A stretch of DNA of 64,000 bases from Bacteroidia bacterium (GTDB lineage: Bacteria > Bacteroidota > Bacteroidia > Palsa-965). Location of the stretch: assembly GCA_025454955.1 (NCBI GenBank), contig JALONL010000007.1, forward strand, positions 115,532-179,531, in the 5' to 3' direction. The first letter of the stretch is position 1. Every line of letters begins with the position of its first letter. The position numbers and the translations under genes are program-made. The notes under the pieces are model-generated. The model was not told the DNA's origin, searched no databases, and saw nothing but the letters and a program-made list of their open reading frames with translations. This document shows positions 43,662 through 52,138 of this stretch, one piece after another.

Positions 43662-45446
43662 ATGGAAGTAACGCGTGTTTTTGAACTTTTCGACCGCTAT
43701 CAGACATTGATTAGCGACAAGCCCGATGCACTGGCCGGCAAGGTAAAAGGCGAATGGATAAAATACAGTCTCAAAGATTTTATCAGGCTCTCGCACGAAC
43801 TGGCGGCAGGCTTTATTGAAATCGGTATCAAACGCGGCGACCGGATAGGACTTATTGCCAACAACAGGCCCGAGTGGAACATTGCCGATTTCGGTTCACA
43901 ACTGGCGGGCGCTGTGCTGGTGCCTGTGTATCCTACCATTTCCGACAGCGACCTGAAATTTATTTCCGAAGATGCCGACCTTTCGCTGGTACTTCTCTCC
44001 TCGGCCGATCTGGCCGACAAAGTAAAAGGAGCTACGTCAGAACTAAAGAACCTGAAAGGCATTTACAGTTTTGATGAAGTGCCAGGCATGAAACATTGGT
44101 CGGAGCTTACACAGGCAGGCGCAAAAAATCCGCATACCGCCTCCATCGACCTCAACAAAAAGAACACGAAGCCCGACGATTTACTTACCTTACTCTATAC
44201 ATCGGGCACCACCGGCACACCGAAAGGCGTAATGCTTACGCATGGCAATCTGGTAAGCAATTTCACTTCGCTTTGCAAACTTCCTCCGGTTGATACAAGC
44301 TGTCGCGCATTGAGTTTCCTGCCGCTCAACCACTCCTACGAGCGGTTGATGGTTTATATTTATCTCTACAACGGTGTTTCCATTTATTACGCCGAGAGTC
44401 TGGAAACCATTGGCGACAATATGCGCGAAATAAAGCCGCATATTTTTACCTGCGTGCCGCGTTTGCTGGAAAAAGTTTACGACCGCATTGTAAACAAAGG
44501 CGCCGAGCTGAAAGGCATCAAGCACAAACTGTTTTTCTGGGCACTTTCTTTGGGCGAGAAATTTGATAACCGTCCGGGAGTAAACGGCTGGTTCTACAAC
44601 CGGCAGCTTGCCCTTGCCTCGAAACTTATTTTCAGCAAATGGCGCGAAGCGCTGGGCGGCAATGTACGCGCGGCGGTATCGGGCGGGGCGGCGCTTAATC
44701 CGCGGCTGGCACGTATTTTCTGGGCGGCCGGAATTCCGGTGCTCGAAGGTTACGGGTTAACCGAAACATCGCCCGTAATCGCGGTTAATAATTTCGATCC
44801 TAACAGTGTGCGCTTCGGAACAGTGGGGCCGGTAATTAAAGGCGTGGAAGTGAAAATTGCCGAAGACGGCGAAATTCTCTGCAAAGGCCCCAACGTAATG
44901 AAAGGCTACTATAACCGCCCCGAAGCCACCGCCGAAGTAATGGACAGCGAAGGCTGGTTCCACACCGGCGATATAGGTATTCTGGAAGAAGGCCGCTTTC
45001 TGAAAATTACCGACCGCAAGAAAGAAATTTTCAAAACCTCGGGCGGAAAATACATTGCCCCGCAGGCGCTCGAAAACAGGTTAAAAACTTCGCGGTTTAT
45101 TGAGCAGTCGATGGTAATTGGCGAAAACCGCAAGTATGCCGCGGCGCTGGTGGTGCCTGCCTTTGCCTTCATCCGCGACTGGGCCTCACGCAAAAACATG
45201 ACGCTCCCCGCCGAAAATGCGGCCCTCATTGAAATACCCGAAATACGCAGCCGTATTGAAGCCGAAGTGGATGCAATCAACAAAGAACTGGCGCAGTACG
45301 AACGCATCAAACGCATCATCCTCCTGCCCACCGATTGGAGCGTGGCCGGTGGCGAACTTACACCCAAACTAAGTCTTCGTCGCAAAATTATTCTCAAAGC
45401 CAACGAGGATAAAATTGAGAAGCTGTACAGCAACGACAACGACTAA
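43662..45446 (+). CDS. Long-chain fatty acid-CoA ligase (AMP-forming)
   Basis: 594 residues of the ANL superfamily, FadD/long-chain subgroup. The ATP loop is LLTLLYTSGTTGTPKGVMLTHGNL (about 167-190), the middle motif LEGYGLTETSPVIAVNN, the hinge region GWFHTGDIGILEEGRFLKITDRKKE, and the C-terminal Lys-containing motif ELTPKLSLRRKII. It activates fatty acids to acyl-CoA at the inner membrane face. The length and the extra SLGEKFDNRPG linker are typical of the eukaryote-like ACSL group common in Bacteroidota. A single gene, 110 bases after the barrel gene. Confidence 0.93.
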   Translation: MEVTRVFELFDRYQTLISDKPDALAGKVKGEWIKYSLKDFIRLSHELAAGFIEIGIKRGDRIGLIANNRPEWNIADFGSQLAGAVLVPVYPTISDSDLKFISEDADLSLVLLSSADLADKVKGATSELKNLKGIYSFDEVPGMKHWSELTQAGAKNPHTASIDLNKKNTKPDDLLTLLYTSGTTGTPKGVMLTHGNLVSNFTSLCKLPPVDTSCRALSFLPLNHSYERLMVYIYLYNGVSIYYAESLETIGDNMREIKPHIFTCVPRLLEKVYDRIVNKGAELKGIKHKLFFWALSLGEKFDNRPGVNGWFYNRQLALASKLIFSKWREALGGNVRAAVSGGAALNPRLARIFWAAGIPVLEGYGLTETSPVIAVNNFDPNSVRFGTVGPVIKGVEVKIAEDGEILCKGPNVMKGYYNRPEATAEVMDSEGWFHTGDIGILEEGRFLKITDRKKEIFKTSGGKYIAPQALENRLKTSRFIEQSMVIGENRKYAAALVVPAFAFIRDWASRKNMTLPAENAALIEIPEIRSRIEAEVDAINKELAQYERIKRIILLPTDWSVAGGELTPKLSLRRKIILKANEDKIEKLYSNDND

Positions 45447-45509
45447 TACTCATTTTGAGGTAATGCTGAGCTTAGCCGGACTATTGCGAAAAATACCCGG
45501 ACAGCCTTT

Positions 45510-45536
45510 TTGTTGTGATATATTTACCCACAACAA
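45510..45536. promoter_or_regulatory. Inverted repeat upstream of the methyltransferase gene
   Basis: TTGTTGTG (45510-45517) and CACAACAA (45529-45536) form a perfect 8-base inverted repeat with an 11-base spacer, 35 bases before the ATG at 45572. It could be a repressor operator or an RNA hairpin in the leader; which one cannot be told from sequence. Confidence 0.35.
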
Positions 45537-45571
45537 ATTAATTCAATTAAATTCGCCAAAAAAATTGCTTA

Positions 45572-46507
45572 ATGAAACCATATCTTGAGGATGATATTGT
45601 GTGTCAATGTTGTGGCAACAAAGACAAGTCTCAATTCTCTGAAAAATTTCATCAAAAAAATCTAATCATTTTACAATGTAACAATTGTGAATTTATTTTC
45701 ATCCCCTGGTATTATAGAAAAAGTATCAGCTACGAAAATTATAAGGGTGAAGACGTATTGAATCAGATCAGAAAGGGCAACGACTGGCTGAAGGTTCAAC
45801 GCCATTTACTCAGATTTAAACTAATAAGGAAATATATTAAATCAGGAAAACTTTTTGATCTTGGTGCAGGATGGGGGCATTTCCTTCTTGCCGGCAAGCA
45901 ACTGGGATATGATGTTTATGGGATTGAAATCTCTAAATATCCATATATCTATGCCAAGGAAGATCTGAAATTACCAGTAGATCATATCGACTTCTTTGAA
46001 ATGCCTCCACAGAAGTTTGATGTAATTACTCTTTGGGATGTATTAGAGCATATTGACCAGGCAGATACATTTGTAAAAAAATGTGCCGAAATGACCAACC
46101 CCGGTGGATACATTGTTTTACAGGTGCCACAGATTGACTCTTTCATTGCAAAGAGGATGAAAGAAAATTGGAAAATGATGGGGCTCGATCATGTAAATTA
46201 CTTCTCAAAAAAAACAATTACACGTATTCTGAATAACAACGGCTACGAAGTAAAAAAGATAAAATCTTCGATAGAACTCAAGTTGCTTCTTATGTACACC
46301 ATACTGCCGTGGATTAAAAAAATGAGAAACAAAAACGCTTCTAATTCCACTATTTCTTCATCGCAGCGGCAGGAGTACTTCAACAAAACAACCAACCGAC
46401 CCAAATGGATGCTAAAAATAATGGTTGGCATTCATAATATAATTTACAACTTCCTTTCGTTTATCAATGTTGGGGAAGAGATGATTGTGGTGGCTCAGAA
46501 AAAATAA
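45572..46507 (+). CDS. Class I SAM methyltransferase with N-terminal zinc-finger-like Cys pairs
   Basis: 311 residues. Two Cys pairs at the N-terminus (CQCCGNKD and LQCNNCEFIFIPWYY) form a zinc-ribbon-like module as in sugar C-methyltransferases and related Methyltransf_23 proteins. The SAM fold follows: LFDLGAGWGHFLLAG, GIEISKYP, FDVITLWDVLEHIDQ and NPGGYIVLQVPQ. Such enzymes often act on nucleotide sugars or other small molecules of surface polysaccharides. The gene is markedly AT-rich relative to both neighbours and stands alone, which suggests recent acquisition, possibly from a polysaccharide locus. Confidence 0.82.
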   Translation: MKPYLEDDIVCQCCGNKDKSQFSEKFHQKNLIILQCNNCEFIFIPWYYRKSISYENYKGEDVLNQIRKGNDWLKVQRHLLRFKLIRKYIKSGKLFDLGAGWGHFLLAGKQLGYDVYGIEISKYPYIYAKEDLKLPVDHIDFFEMPPQKFDVITLWDVLEHIDQADTFVKKCAEMTNPGGYIVLQVPQIDSFIAKRMKENWKMMGLDHVNYFSKKTITRILNNNGYEVKKIKSSIELKLLLMYTILPWIKKMRNKNASNSTISSSQRQEYFNKTTNRPKWMLKIMVGIHNIIYNFLSFINVGEEMIVVAQKK

Positions 46508-46530
46508 AAATCAAGCACAAAAAATCTTTA

Positions 46531-47433
46531 TTAAAAAAGCGTAGGCTGTTGCTCGTCGAGGAAGCGGCAGGGTGTGAGTTGTATGCCGGGCAGTTGGTTA
46601 AACACTTCGGCGGCGTAGCGCGTTAATTTGGGCATGAGAGCGTGCGACGGGCTGTGCACAAAGAAGTACAGCGTTTCGAGTCCCTGCGTTTGCCAGTGTG
46701 CAATTTGTGTGGCCCAGTGCTGTGTGCGCGGGAAATCGGTGGGATGAAGGTCGTTTGCGGTGAAACGGATGAATGCAGTGGTGGTGGTTAAACGCTGGTG
46801 CAGCACATCGCGGCGGCCGGCGGTGTCGGTAATTACGGTGGCAATGTGCAGTTCTTCGAGCATGGCGCAGGCTTCTTCGAGTGCATTTCCGGTGAACCAG
46901 TTTTCCTCACGAAATTCCACGGCAAGCGGAATTTCGCGCGGGAATGCTTCGAGGTAATTGCGGAGAATTGAAAAACGCTGCGGCCCGAAATGCGGAGGCA
47001 GTTGTAAAAATGCAGTACCCAATTTTGTACCAAATTCCATAATGGCCAGGCAAAATGCTTCGGTAAGTGCTTCGCTGGCCAGCAACTGGCGGGTGTGGCT
47101 TATTTCCTGCGGAATTTTGGGACAGAACCTGAATTTTTCGGGCACGGCGGCGGCCCAGTTTTGTACGGTTTGGGGTGTGGGAATGCGGTAGTAAGTGCTG
47201 TTGAGTTCGATGCAGTTAAACTGTGTACCGTAATGCCGCAGAAAATCTTTTTCCTTTGCATTGGCCGGGTAAATTAATCCCGCCCAGTTTTTTTCGCCCC
47301 ACACCGGGCAACCGAGCCAGAGCTGAAGCGGGGAAAATTTGCTGATACTGTGGAGCAAAACGGTATTGTGCGCCGGATCGGGCGGCAAGGTAAAATCTAC
47401 CTGCGATATATCGGGAAGACGGCCGAAATCCAT
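46531..47433 (-). CDS. DUF72 family protein
   Basis: 300 residues from ATG 47433, chosen over 47496 because the extra residues are hydrophobic and unlike the family. DUF72 (YecE-like) features: LWLGCPVWGEKNWAGLIYPANAKEKDFLRHYGTQFNCIELNSTYYRIP, PEKFRFCPKIPQEISH, LQLPPHFGP, PLAVEFREENWF and FIRFTANDLHP. It has a TIM-barrel fold, possibly metal-dependent; the biological role is not established. It is divergent from the small lipoprotein gene at 47529. Confidence 0.9.
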   Translation of the reverse strand: MDFGRLPDISQVDFTLPPDPAHNTVLLHSISKFSPLQLWLGCPVWGEKNWAGLIYPANAKEKDFLRHYGTQFNCIELNSTYYRIPTPQTVQNWAAAVPEKFRFCPKIPQEISHTRQLLASEALTEAFCLAIMEFGTKLGTAFLQLPPHFGPQRFSILRNYLEAFPREIPLAVEFREENWFTGNALEEACAMLEELHIATVITDTAGRRDVLHQRLTTTTAFIRFTANDLHPTDFPRTQHWATQIAHWQTQGLETLYFFVHSPSHALMPKLTRYAAEVFNQLPGIQLTPCRFLDEQQPTLF

Positions 47434-47528
47434 AATTGTTATTACGTACGAATATAACAGCGGGAAAGGACTTTTGTGCAAAATCATATAATTCACAAAT
47501 TGTACATTTGCAGGAGATACACACCCTC

Positions 47529-47699
47529 ATGAAAAAACTCCTCACCGCAGCCACCTTACTCCTGCTGCTTGCCTCCTGCTCTTCGGCCGACAAAAAAACG
47601 GTGTACGCCTGCCCTATGGATTGTGAAAACGGCAAGGTGTATGAAAAACCGGGAAAATGTCCGGTATGCGAAATGGATCTTGAAGCCACCAAACGCTAA
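47529..47699 (+). CDS. Small lipoprotein with heavy-metal-binding domain (56 aa)
   Basis: 56 residues: a lipoprotein signal with lipobox LLASC (Cys17), then one heavy-metal-binding module YACPMDCENGKVYEKPGKCPVCEMDLE, whose CPM...C...KPGKCPxCxMDL pattern is the YHS-like domain found in CusB/CopA-type proteins. It is essentially that domain on a lipid anchor and may bind copper or similar metals in the periplasm. An upstream ATG at 47436 would place the signal peptide internally and is rejected. A long hairpin follows the gene. Confidence 0.8.
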   Translation: MKKLLTAATLLLLLASCSSADKKTVYACPMDCENGKVYEKPGKCPVCEMDLEATKR

Positions 47700-47717
47700 A
47701 CGATTTCGGCAAAAAAT

Positions 47718-47764
47718 AAAGACCGTCCCGAAGTGTGCGTACACAGCACTTCCGGACGGTCTTT
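47718..47764. terminator. Long hairpin after the metal-binding lipoprotein gene
   Basis: AAAGACCGTCC with GAAGTG (47718-47736) pairs with CACTTC and GGACGGTCTTT (47747-47764), with one C-C mismatch and a 10-base loop. The T-tract is only three bases long, so termination strength is uncertain. Confidence 0.6.
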
Positions 47765-47867
47765 CGCTCCCGGCCTGGCAGCTTACCGGGTTGCACAGGT
47801 GGCTGCTGCGTAAAAACGAAACAGCCACCGTGTACTTAGCGAATTTTATTGCATGTTAAACTGAACT

Positions 47868-48110
47868 TTACTTCTTTGGTGTGGCCAGTGTAACCGGGCG
47901 CGACGGCTGGGCCGGTTTTACTTTTACCTGACGTACCACTCCGGCTTTGGCTTTAAATCCGGCAGGAGCTTTTTGTACGGTTTTGGCCTGGGCACCGGTC
48001 TGGTACTGAGGATTGGGACAGGTGTTGCCTTTGTGTTTGGGCGGATCCTGTGCAAACATAGCGGCCGAAAACAGCAGCGCAAAACCGAGGAGAAACATTG
48101 ACTTTTTCAT
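47868..48110 (-). CDS. Small secreted basic protein (80 aa)
   Basis: 80 residues: clear signal peptide MKKSMFLLGFALLFSAAMFAQ, then a short, Lys- and Pro-rich mature part of about 59 residues (HKGNTCPNPQYQTGAQAK, ending VTLATPKK) with one Cys. It has low complexity and no recognised domain. It is divergent from the MFS transporter with 78 bases between starts. The mature protein is probably periplasmic; its role is unknown. Confidence 0.65.
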   Translation of the reverse strand: MKKSMFLLGFALLFSAAMFAQDPPKHKGNTCPNPQYQTGAQAKTVQKAPAGFKAKAGVVRQVKVKPAQPSRPVTLATPKK

Positions 48111-48188
48111 GTTCTGTATTTTTTACTGACATTGGTATTCCAATTCCGGTGCCAAACTTTTTTCTCACGGTTACAAACTGCATTTTTT

Positions 48189-49421
48189 ATGCGTGGCTGG
48201 CTTACCAAAACGGTGTTAATTCTCTCGCTCGTGAGTTTGCTGAACGATGCGGCGAGCGAATTGCTTTTCCCCGTGCTGCCGCTGTGGATGAAGCAGGCAG
48301 GCTATGGCCTTTTGTGGATTGGCATTGCCGAGGGCATTGCCGAAGCGGTGGCCGGTTTAACCAAGGGCTGGTTCGGGCAGTGGTCCGACAGGCGGGGCGA
48401 ACGTTTGCCGTTTGTGCGTTTGGGTTATTTGCTCAGTGCATTGTCGAAACCTTTGCTTCCGCTTATTTCGGCAGCGCCGTGGGTGGTGTTTATGCGCAGC
48501 ACCGACCGTTTGGGCAAGGGACTTCGCTCGGGTGCGCGCGATGCGTTGCTGGCACAGCAGGCCACACCCGAAGAGCGCGGACGTGTGTTCGGGTTTCACC
48601 GGTCGATGGATACGCTGGGGGCAGTAATTGGTCCGCTGCTGGCCCTGTGGTGGTTGTGGCTGCATCCGGGCGAAGCGTACACCACGCTTTTTATGCTGGC
48701 GTTGATTCCGGGTTTGCTGAGTGTGCTGCTGCTGCTTTTTCTGCGCGAGAAAAAAACGGAGGCGATAAGTACAAAACCGCCGTCGTTGCTGGCCGCATTC
48801 AGCTACTGGAAACAGGCCGGAGCCGATTACAAAAAGCTTACGACGTGGCTTGTATTCTTTGCGCTGTTCAACAGCTCCGATATGTTTCTGCTGCTGCTGG
48901 CGCACGAGGTATTGCCCGATCAGGTAAACGTGATGGGCCATTTGTTTGCGGCCGATTTTTGCGTGGTGGGGCTTTACATTTTTTACAACTTAGTGTATTC
49001 GCTTATGGCTTATCCTGCGGGCTGGCTCAGCGACCGGTTTCATCCGCGCTTCATGCTGTACCTCGGGCTGTGCAGTTTTGCGCTTACCTACGCAGGCATG
49101 GGCTGGCTGAGTACGCTCCACAATGCGCCGCTGGTATGGCTTCCGATATTGTTTCTCATCTACGGCTTTTACACGGCCTGCACCGACGGTGTGAGCAAGG
49201 CATGGACAAGCACACTCTGCGGCAAAAACGAAAAAGCCAGTGCGCTGGGTTTGCAGGCGGGGCTAAACAGTCTGGCCCTGCTGGTGGCCAGCACCGCGGC
49301 AGGAATTATCTGGAGCCAGGCCGGGGCCGCTTTTGTATTCTGGCCGGCGGCAGTGGCGGCGCTTTTGTGCATAAGTGGTTTGCATTTCTCGCGCATCAGG
49401 CATTCGGCATCGAAGTCATAA
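48189..49421 (+). CDS. MFS transporter
   Basis: 410 residues from ATG 48189, about 12 transmembrane helices. The opening GWLTKTVLILSLVSLLNDAASELLFPVLPLWM, loop 2-3 motif GWFGQWSDRRGERLPFVRLGY (the MFS signature GxxSDRxGxR) and SDRFHPRFMLYLG in the second half are diagnostic. It belongs to the drug/metabolite-type MFS group; the substrate is unknown. The upstream in-frame ATG 48132 adds residues overlapping the divergent promoter. The next gene starts 10 bases after its stop, so they may be co-transcribed. Confidence 0.88.
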   Translation: MRGWLTKTVLILSLVSLLNDAASELLFPVLPLWMKQAGYGLLWIGIAEGIAEAVAGLTKGWFGQWSDRRGERLPFVRLGYLLSALSKPLLPLISAAPWVVFMRSTDRLGKGLRSGARDALLAQQATPEERGRVFGFHRSMDTLGAVIGPLLALWWLWLHPGEAYTTLFMLALIPGLLSVLLLLFLREKKTEAISTKPPSLLAAFSYWKQAGADYKKLTTWLVFFALFNSSDMFLLLLAHEVLPDQVNVMGHLFAADFCVVGLYIFYNLVYSLMAYPAGWLSDRFHPRFMLYLGLCSFALTYAGMGWLSTLHNAPLVWLPILFLIYGFYTACTDGVSKAWTSTLCGKNEKASALGLQAGLNSLALLVASTAAGIIWSQAGAAFVFWPAAVAALLCISGLHFSRIRHSASKS

Positions 49422-49431
49422 AAACTGCAAA

Positions 49432-50043
49432 ATGAAAAACGCGTTTTTCTTTCTCGTGCTCACTGTTTTGTGGGTGGCCTGCTCAGACAGTAAGCCAACT
49501 CACAGCAATACCGATTCGGCATCGTCCGAAACTTCATCGGCTGCTCAAGCAGAGCCTGCGCAGTTTGCCGCTTTCTTCAGCGATTTTTACACGCAGGCTC
49601 ATCAGCCCGGCAATACCACTGCGCTCGATGCATTCGTATCGGGCACGCACGGCATCTGGGTGGTGGAAGCCGGAGGAGCCATGCCCACATTTACACATTA
49701 CACCCAACTGCATACTATTCCGCTGGGCAACGGCAGCAGCTTGTTTCCGCTACTCACAAAATTTTCGGAAGTAATCATCGACACGTTGCCACTGAGAGAT
49801 TGCGACAAACCTTCGTTGTTTAACAAAGAAGGTTGTTTTGCACAACAGGTAAACACCTTTGCACAGCATAAAATATGGACATCAGCCGGACTTCCTCTCG
49901 AACAACGCAATGCACTCGAAAAATTAGCCGCGCTTATTGATTATACCGTGGTAGACACCAACGGTTTCGTTTATTATTTCATCAAAGAAAACGGCAAATG
50001 GCATCCGGCCGTAATTGATTTACGCCGTCCTTGCGGAGCATAA
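49432..50043 (+). CDS. Lipoprotein of unknown function
   Basis: 203 residues: lipoprotein signal with WVAC (Cys17), a Ser/Thr-rich linker (about 18-45) and a globular domain of 150 residues (FAAFFSDFYTQAHQPGNTTALDAFVSGTHGIWVVEAGG, TVVDTNGFVYYFIKENGKWHPAVIDLR). It resembles hypothetical Bacteroidota lipoproteins; no enzymatic motif is seen. It follows the MFS gene by 10 bases and is closed by a strong terminator. Confidence 0.75.
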   Translation: MKNAFFFLVLTVLWVACSDSKPTHSNTDSASSETSSAAQAEPAQFAAFFSDFYTQAHQPGNTTALDAFVSGTHGIWVVEAGGAMPTFTHYTQLHTIPLGNGSSLFPLLTKFSEVIIDTLPLRDCDKPSLFNKEGCFAQQVNTFAQHKIWTSAGLPLEQRNALEKLAALIDYTVVDTNGFVYYFIKENGKWHPAVIDLRRPCGA

Positions 50044-50082
50044 AAAAACGAGGCACTTGCAGGAAAGTGCCTCGTTTTTTTT
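50042..50082. terminator. Bidirectional intrinsic terminator
   Basis: ACGAGGCACTT (50048-50058) pairs with AAGTGCCTCGT (50065-50075), flanked by seven A on the left and eight T on the right. It serves the lipoprotein gene and the convergent T9SS gene at 50092-51858. Confidence 0.92.
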
Positions 50083-50091
50083 CATCATCAT

Positions 50092-51858
50092 TTATTGAAC
50101 TACCAACGTTTTTGTAAATCGTTTACGGCTGCCCGTAAGCGTTACCGCATACACACCTTTTGCGCATAAATTGCTTATATCGATTTCTGTTTGCTGCACT
50201 GCTTCTGCGGCAATTAGTTGCTGCGAGAAAATTACACGACCCGATACATCGGTAATTTCGAGTGTGGAATTTTCTTTGAGTGCCGGAATTTTCAGGGTGA
50301 TATGATCGGTGGCTGGATTGGGCCATACACTCAATTCGGTTTCTGTTTCAGTTACCGGCGCTTCTTCTTCTTCCCCATCCATGCGCGAAACCGAACTCGC
50401 GCAAATTGTGGTGGGCACAAGCCATTCGAGCGGCATCGATACTGCATTTTGCTGTACGGCATCGGAGCCGGTGAGTACGGTTGCAGTGGTAATGCTGTTA
50501 TCGGGCACGAGCCAGATGCAGTTGTCGCTGGTGTATGAGCAAACTATGGTGAGTGCCGAATTGGTGTGCGCAATCCAGCCGTTGTTTGCGCCAATCCATG
50601 ATACACCGGCCATGGCCACCGCAGTATTGCTGCCTGCGGCGCGGGTGGCAAATGACACGGCTTCGTCCCAGGCTCCGCCGTAATTTATCCACTGTCCGGG
50701 CAAAGGCACTCCAAACCTGTCGAGGTTTACGATGTGACCGTTCCAGCCGCCGCCGGTTGTGATACTTTGTCCGGCAAGCGCGTAGGTGGCATTTCCCGAA
50801 GCATCGGTAAGCTGCACCGCTTTTACATTGCGCTCAAAACCGGTGCCGGTGGAGGGATACAACTGGCGCGTCCAGTGTACAGTGCCGGCGTTTGCACTCA
50901 CCATCATAGCCCAGGCATCGGTTGCCATTCCGCCTCCGCCGTAATACGTATTCATGGCTCCGGTAAGCAAAAGGCTGCCGCCATACACGCTGCTGTTTGT
51001 ATAAATCATGTCGCTTACTTCATAAGATTGCGACGACGAAGGATTAATCAACACAGGAGTAGAAATGACAGCCCCCGTAAGCGGCGAAATGCGCTGAATA
51101 AACAAACGCGGCACCGTACCACTCACCGGATCCGCCACCGCAGCCGAGCCCGCAATTACAATTTCAGGCCCGCCCGAAGCACCCACTGCAATTTCGCAGA
51201 TGGTATTTGCCACATCATCGTTGCTGTTGCTGTTTGAACCTATGTTGTACATGTTGCTCCACAACAAATTTCCGGAAGCATCAATACACATTACCGATGC
51301 CCTGAATGCCCAAGCACTCACATCAAACGATTTTCCGCACACAAACAAATAACCCGGATATGCTTCCGATTTAATTACGCGGCTGGCTTCGCCCAAATAC
51401 TGAAACGCATAAAACCTTGTGTTTATAGGTGTTCCGTCGGTACCCAGAAGTTGGCGGTAAACGCCTTTGATGTCGCCCATGTTTTCGCTGAAATAATTTC
51501 CTACCGATACGGTTTGTCCGGAAGGATACGGAAACGAACCGATGGAATAAGCCGGACGGTAATTCATGGCGGCATCATACACCCAATATGTTTTCTTGAA
51601 ATTTACAGGCTGCGTGAGCAATCCGTTTCTATCGCTGCGCAACACCACCGGAAAACGATAGGCTGTGCCTGAAACATGCCGTGTTTCGCCCGAAGTAATA
51701 TATCCGTTGGGCACGCCGGGAAAACTTTCTACTGCATTGATGTGATAATAAAACACATCGTACCCGCTATGACCCGAAGGATATACACGATGATAGTTTT
51801 GAGCCTGAATGGCGGCAAACGAGAGAATGCCCAACCACATCGTAATTGTCTTTTTCAT
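50092..51858 (-). CDS. T9SS type A sorting-domain surface protein
   Basis: 588 residues with signal peptide MKKTITMWLGILSFAAIQAQ. The long middle (about 25-500) alternates beta strands and Gly/Ser/Asn loops and contains propeller-like units such as AFRASVMCIDASGNLLWSNMYN and DAWAMMVSANAGTVHWTRQLYP. It ends with a type A sorting domain of about 75 residues: LSVWPNPATDHITLKIP, LEITDVSGRVIFSQ, DISNLCAKGVYAVTL. The protein should be exported to the surface by T9SS. No catalytic motif is visible. The 280 bases upstream, shared with the next gene, are AT-rich and gene-free. Confidence 0.88.
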   Translation of the reverse strand: MKKTITMWLGILSFAAIQAQNYHRVYPSGHSGYDVFYYHINAVESFPGVPNGYITSGETRHVSGTAYRFPVVLRSDRNGLLTQPVNFKKTYWVYDAAMNYRPAYSIGSFPYPSGQTVSVGNYFSENMGDIKGVYRQLLGTDGTPINTRFYAFQYLGEASRVIKSEAYPGYLFVCGKSFDVSAWAFRASVMCIDASGNLLWSNMYNIGSNSNSNDDVANTICEIAVGASGGPEIVIAGSAAVADPVSGTVPRLFIQRISPLTGAVISTPVLINPSSSQSYEVSDMIYTNSSVYGGSLLLTGAMNTYYGGGGMATDAWAMMVSANAGTVHWTRQLYPSTGTGFERNVKAVQLTDASGNATYALAGQSITTGGGWNGHIVNLDRFGVPLPGQWINYGGAWDEAVSFATRAAGSNTAVAMAGVSWIGANNGWIAHTNSALTIVCSYTSDNCIWLVPDNSITTATVLTGSDAVQQNAVSMPLEWLVPTTICASSVSRMDGEEEEAPVTETETELSVWPNPATDHITLKIPALKENSTLEITDVSGRVIFSQQLIAAEAVQQTEIDISNLCAKGVYAVTLTGSRKRFTKTLVVQ

Positions 51859-52138
51859 GTGCTGATCTTTTTTTCACGAAAATAACCTTGTGATAAGCAG
51901 GCTTACAAAGTGGATCGATTGGCAAAGTGAGGCAAAAACTTACCACAGTGATAATCCCCGGAAATATATTATAACCTGTAAATCAGAATCTTAAATGGTG
52001 TTATTTTTTCCAAACTGTGTTTGAAACACCTGCAGAAAAAAACAGCGCATTCACAAAAAACTATACCTTAGACAAATCGGAACTGCTCATTCCGTAATAC
52101 GTTCTTTCCCTGCTAATCAACAACTCAAACCAACATCT

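Noticed and set aside
48098..49435. 445-codon open frame on the plus strand overlapping the MFS gene
   Set aside because: The other frame gives a clear 12-helix transporter; this one is Cys/Arg/Gly-rich without structure.
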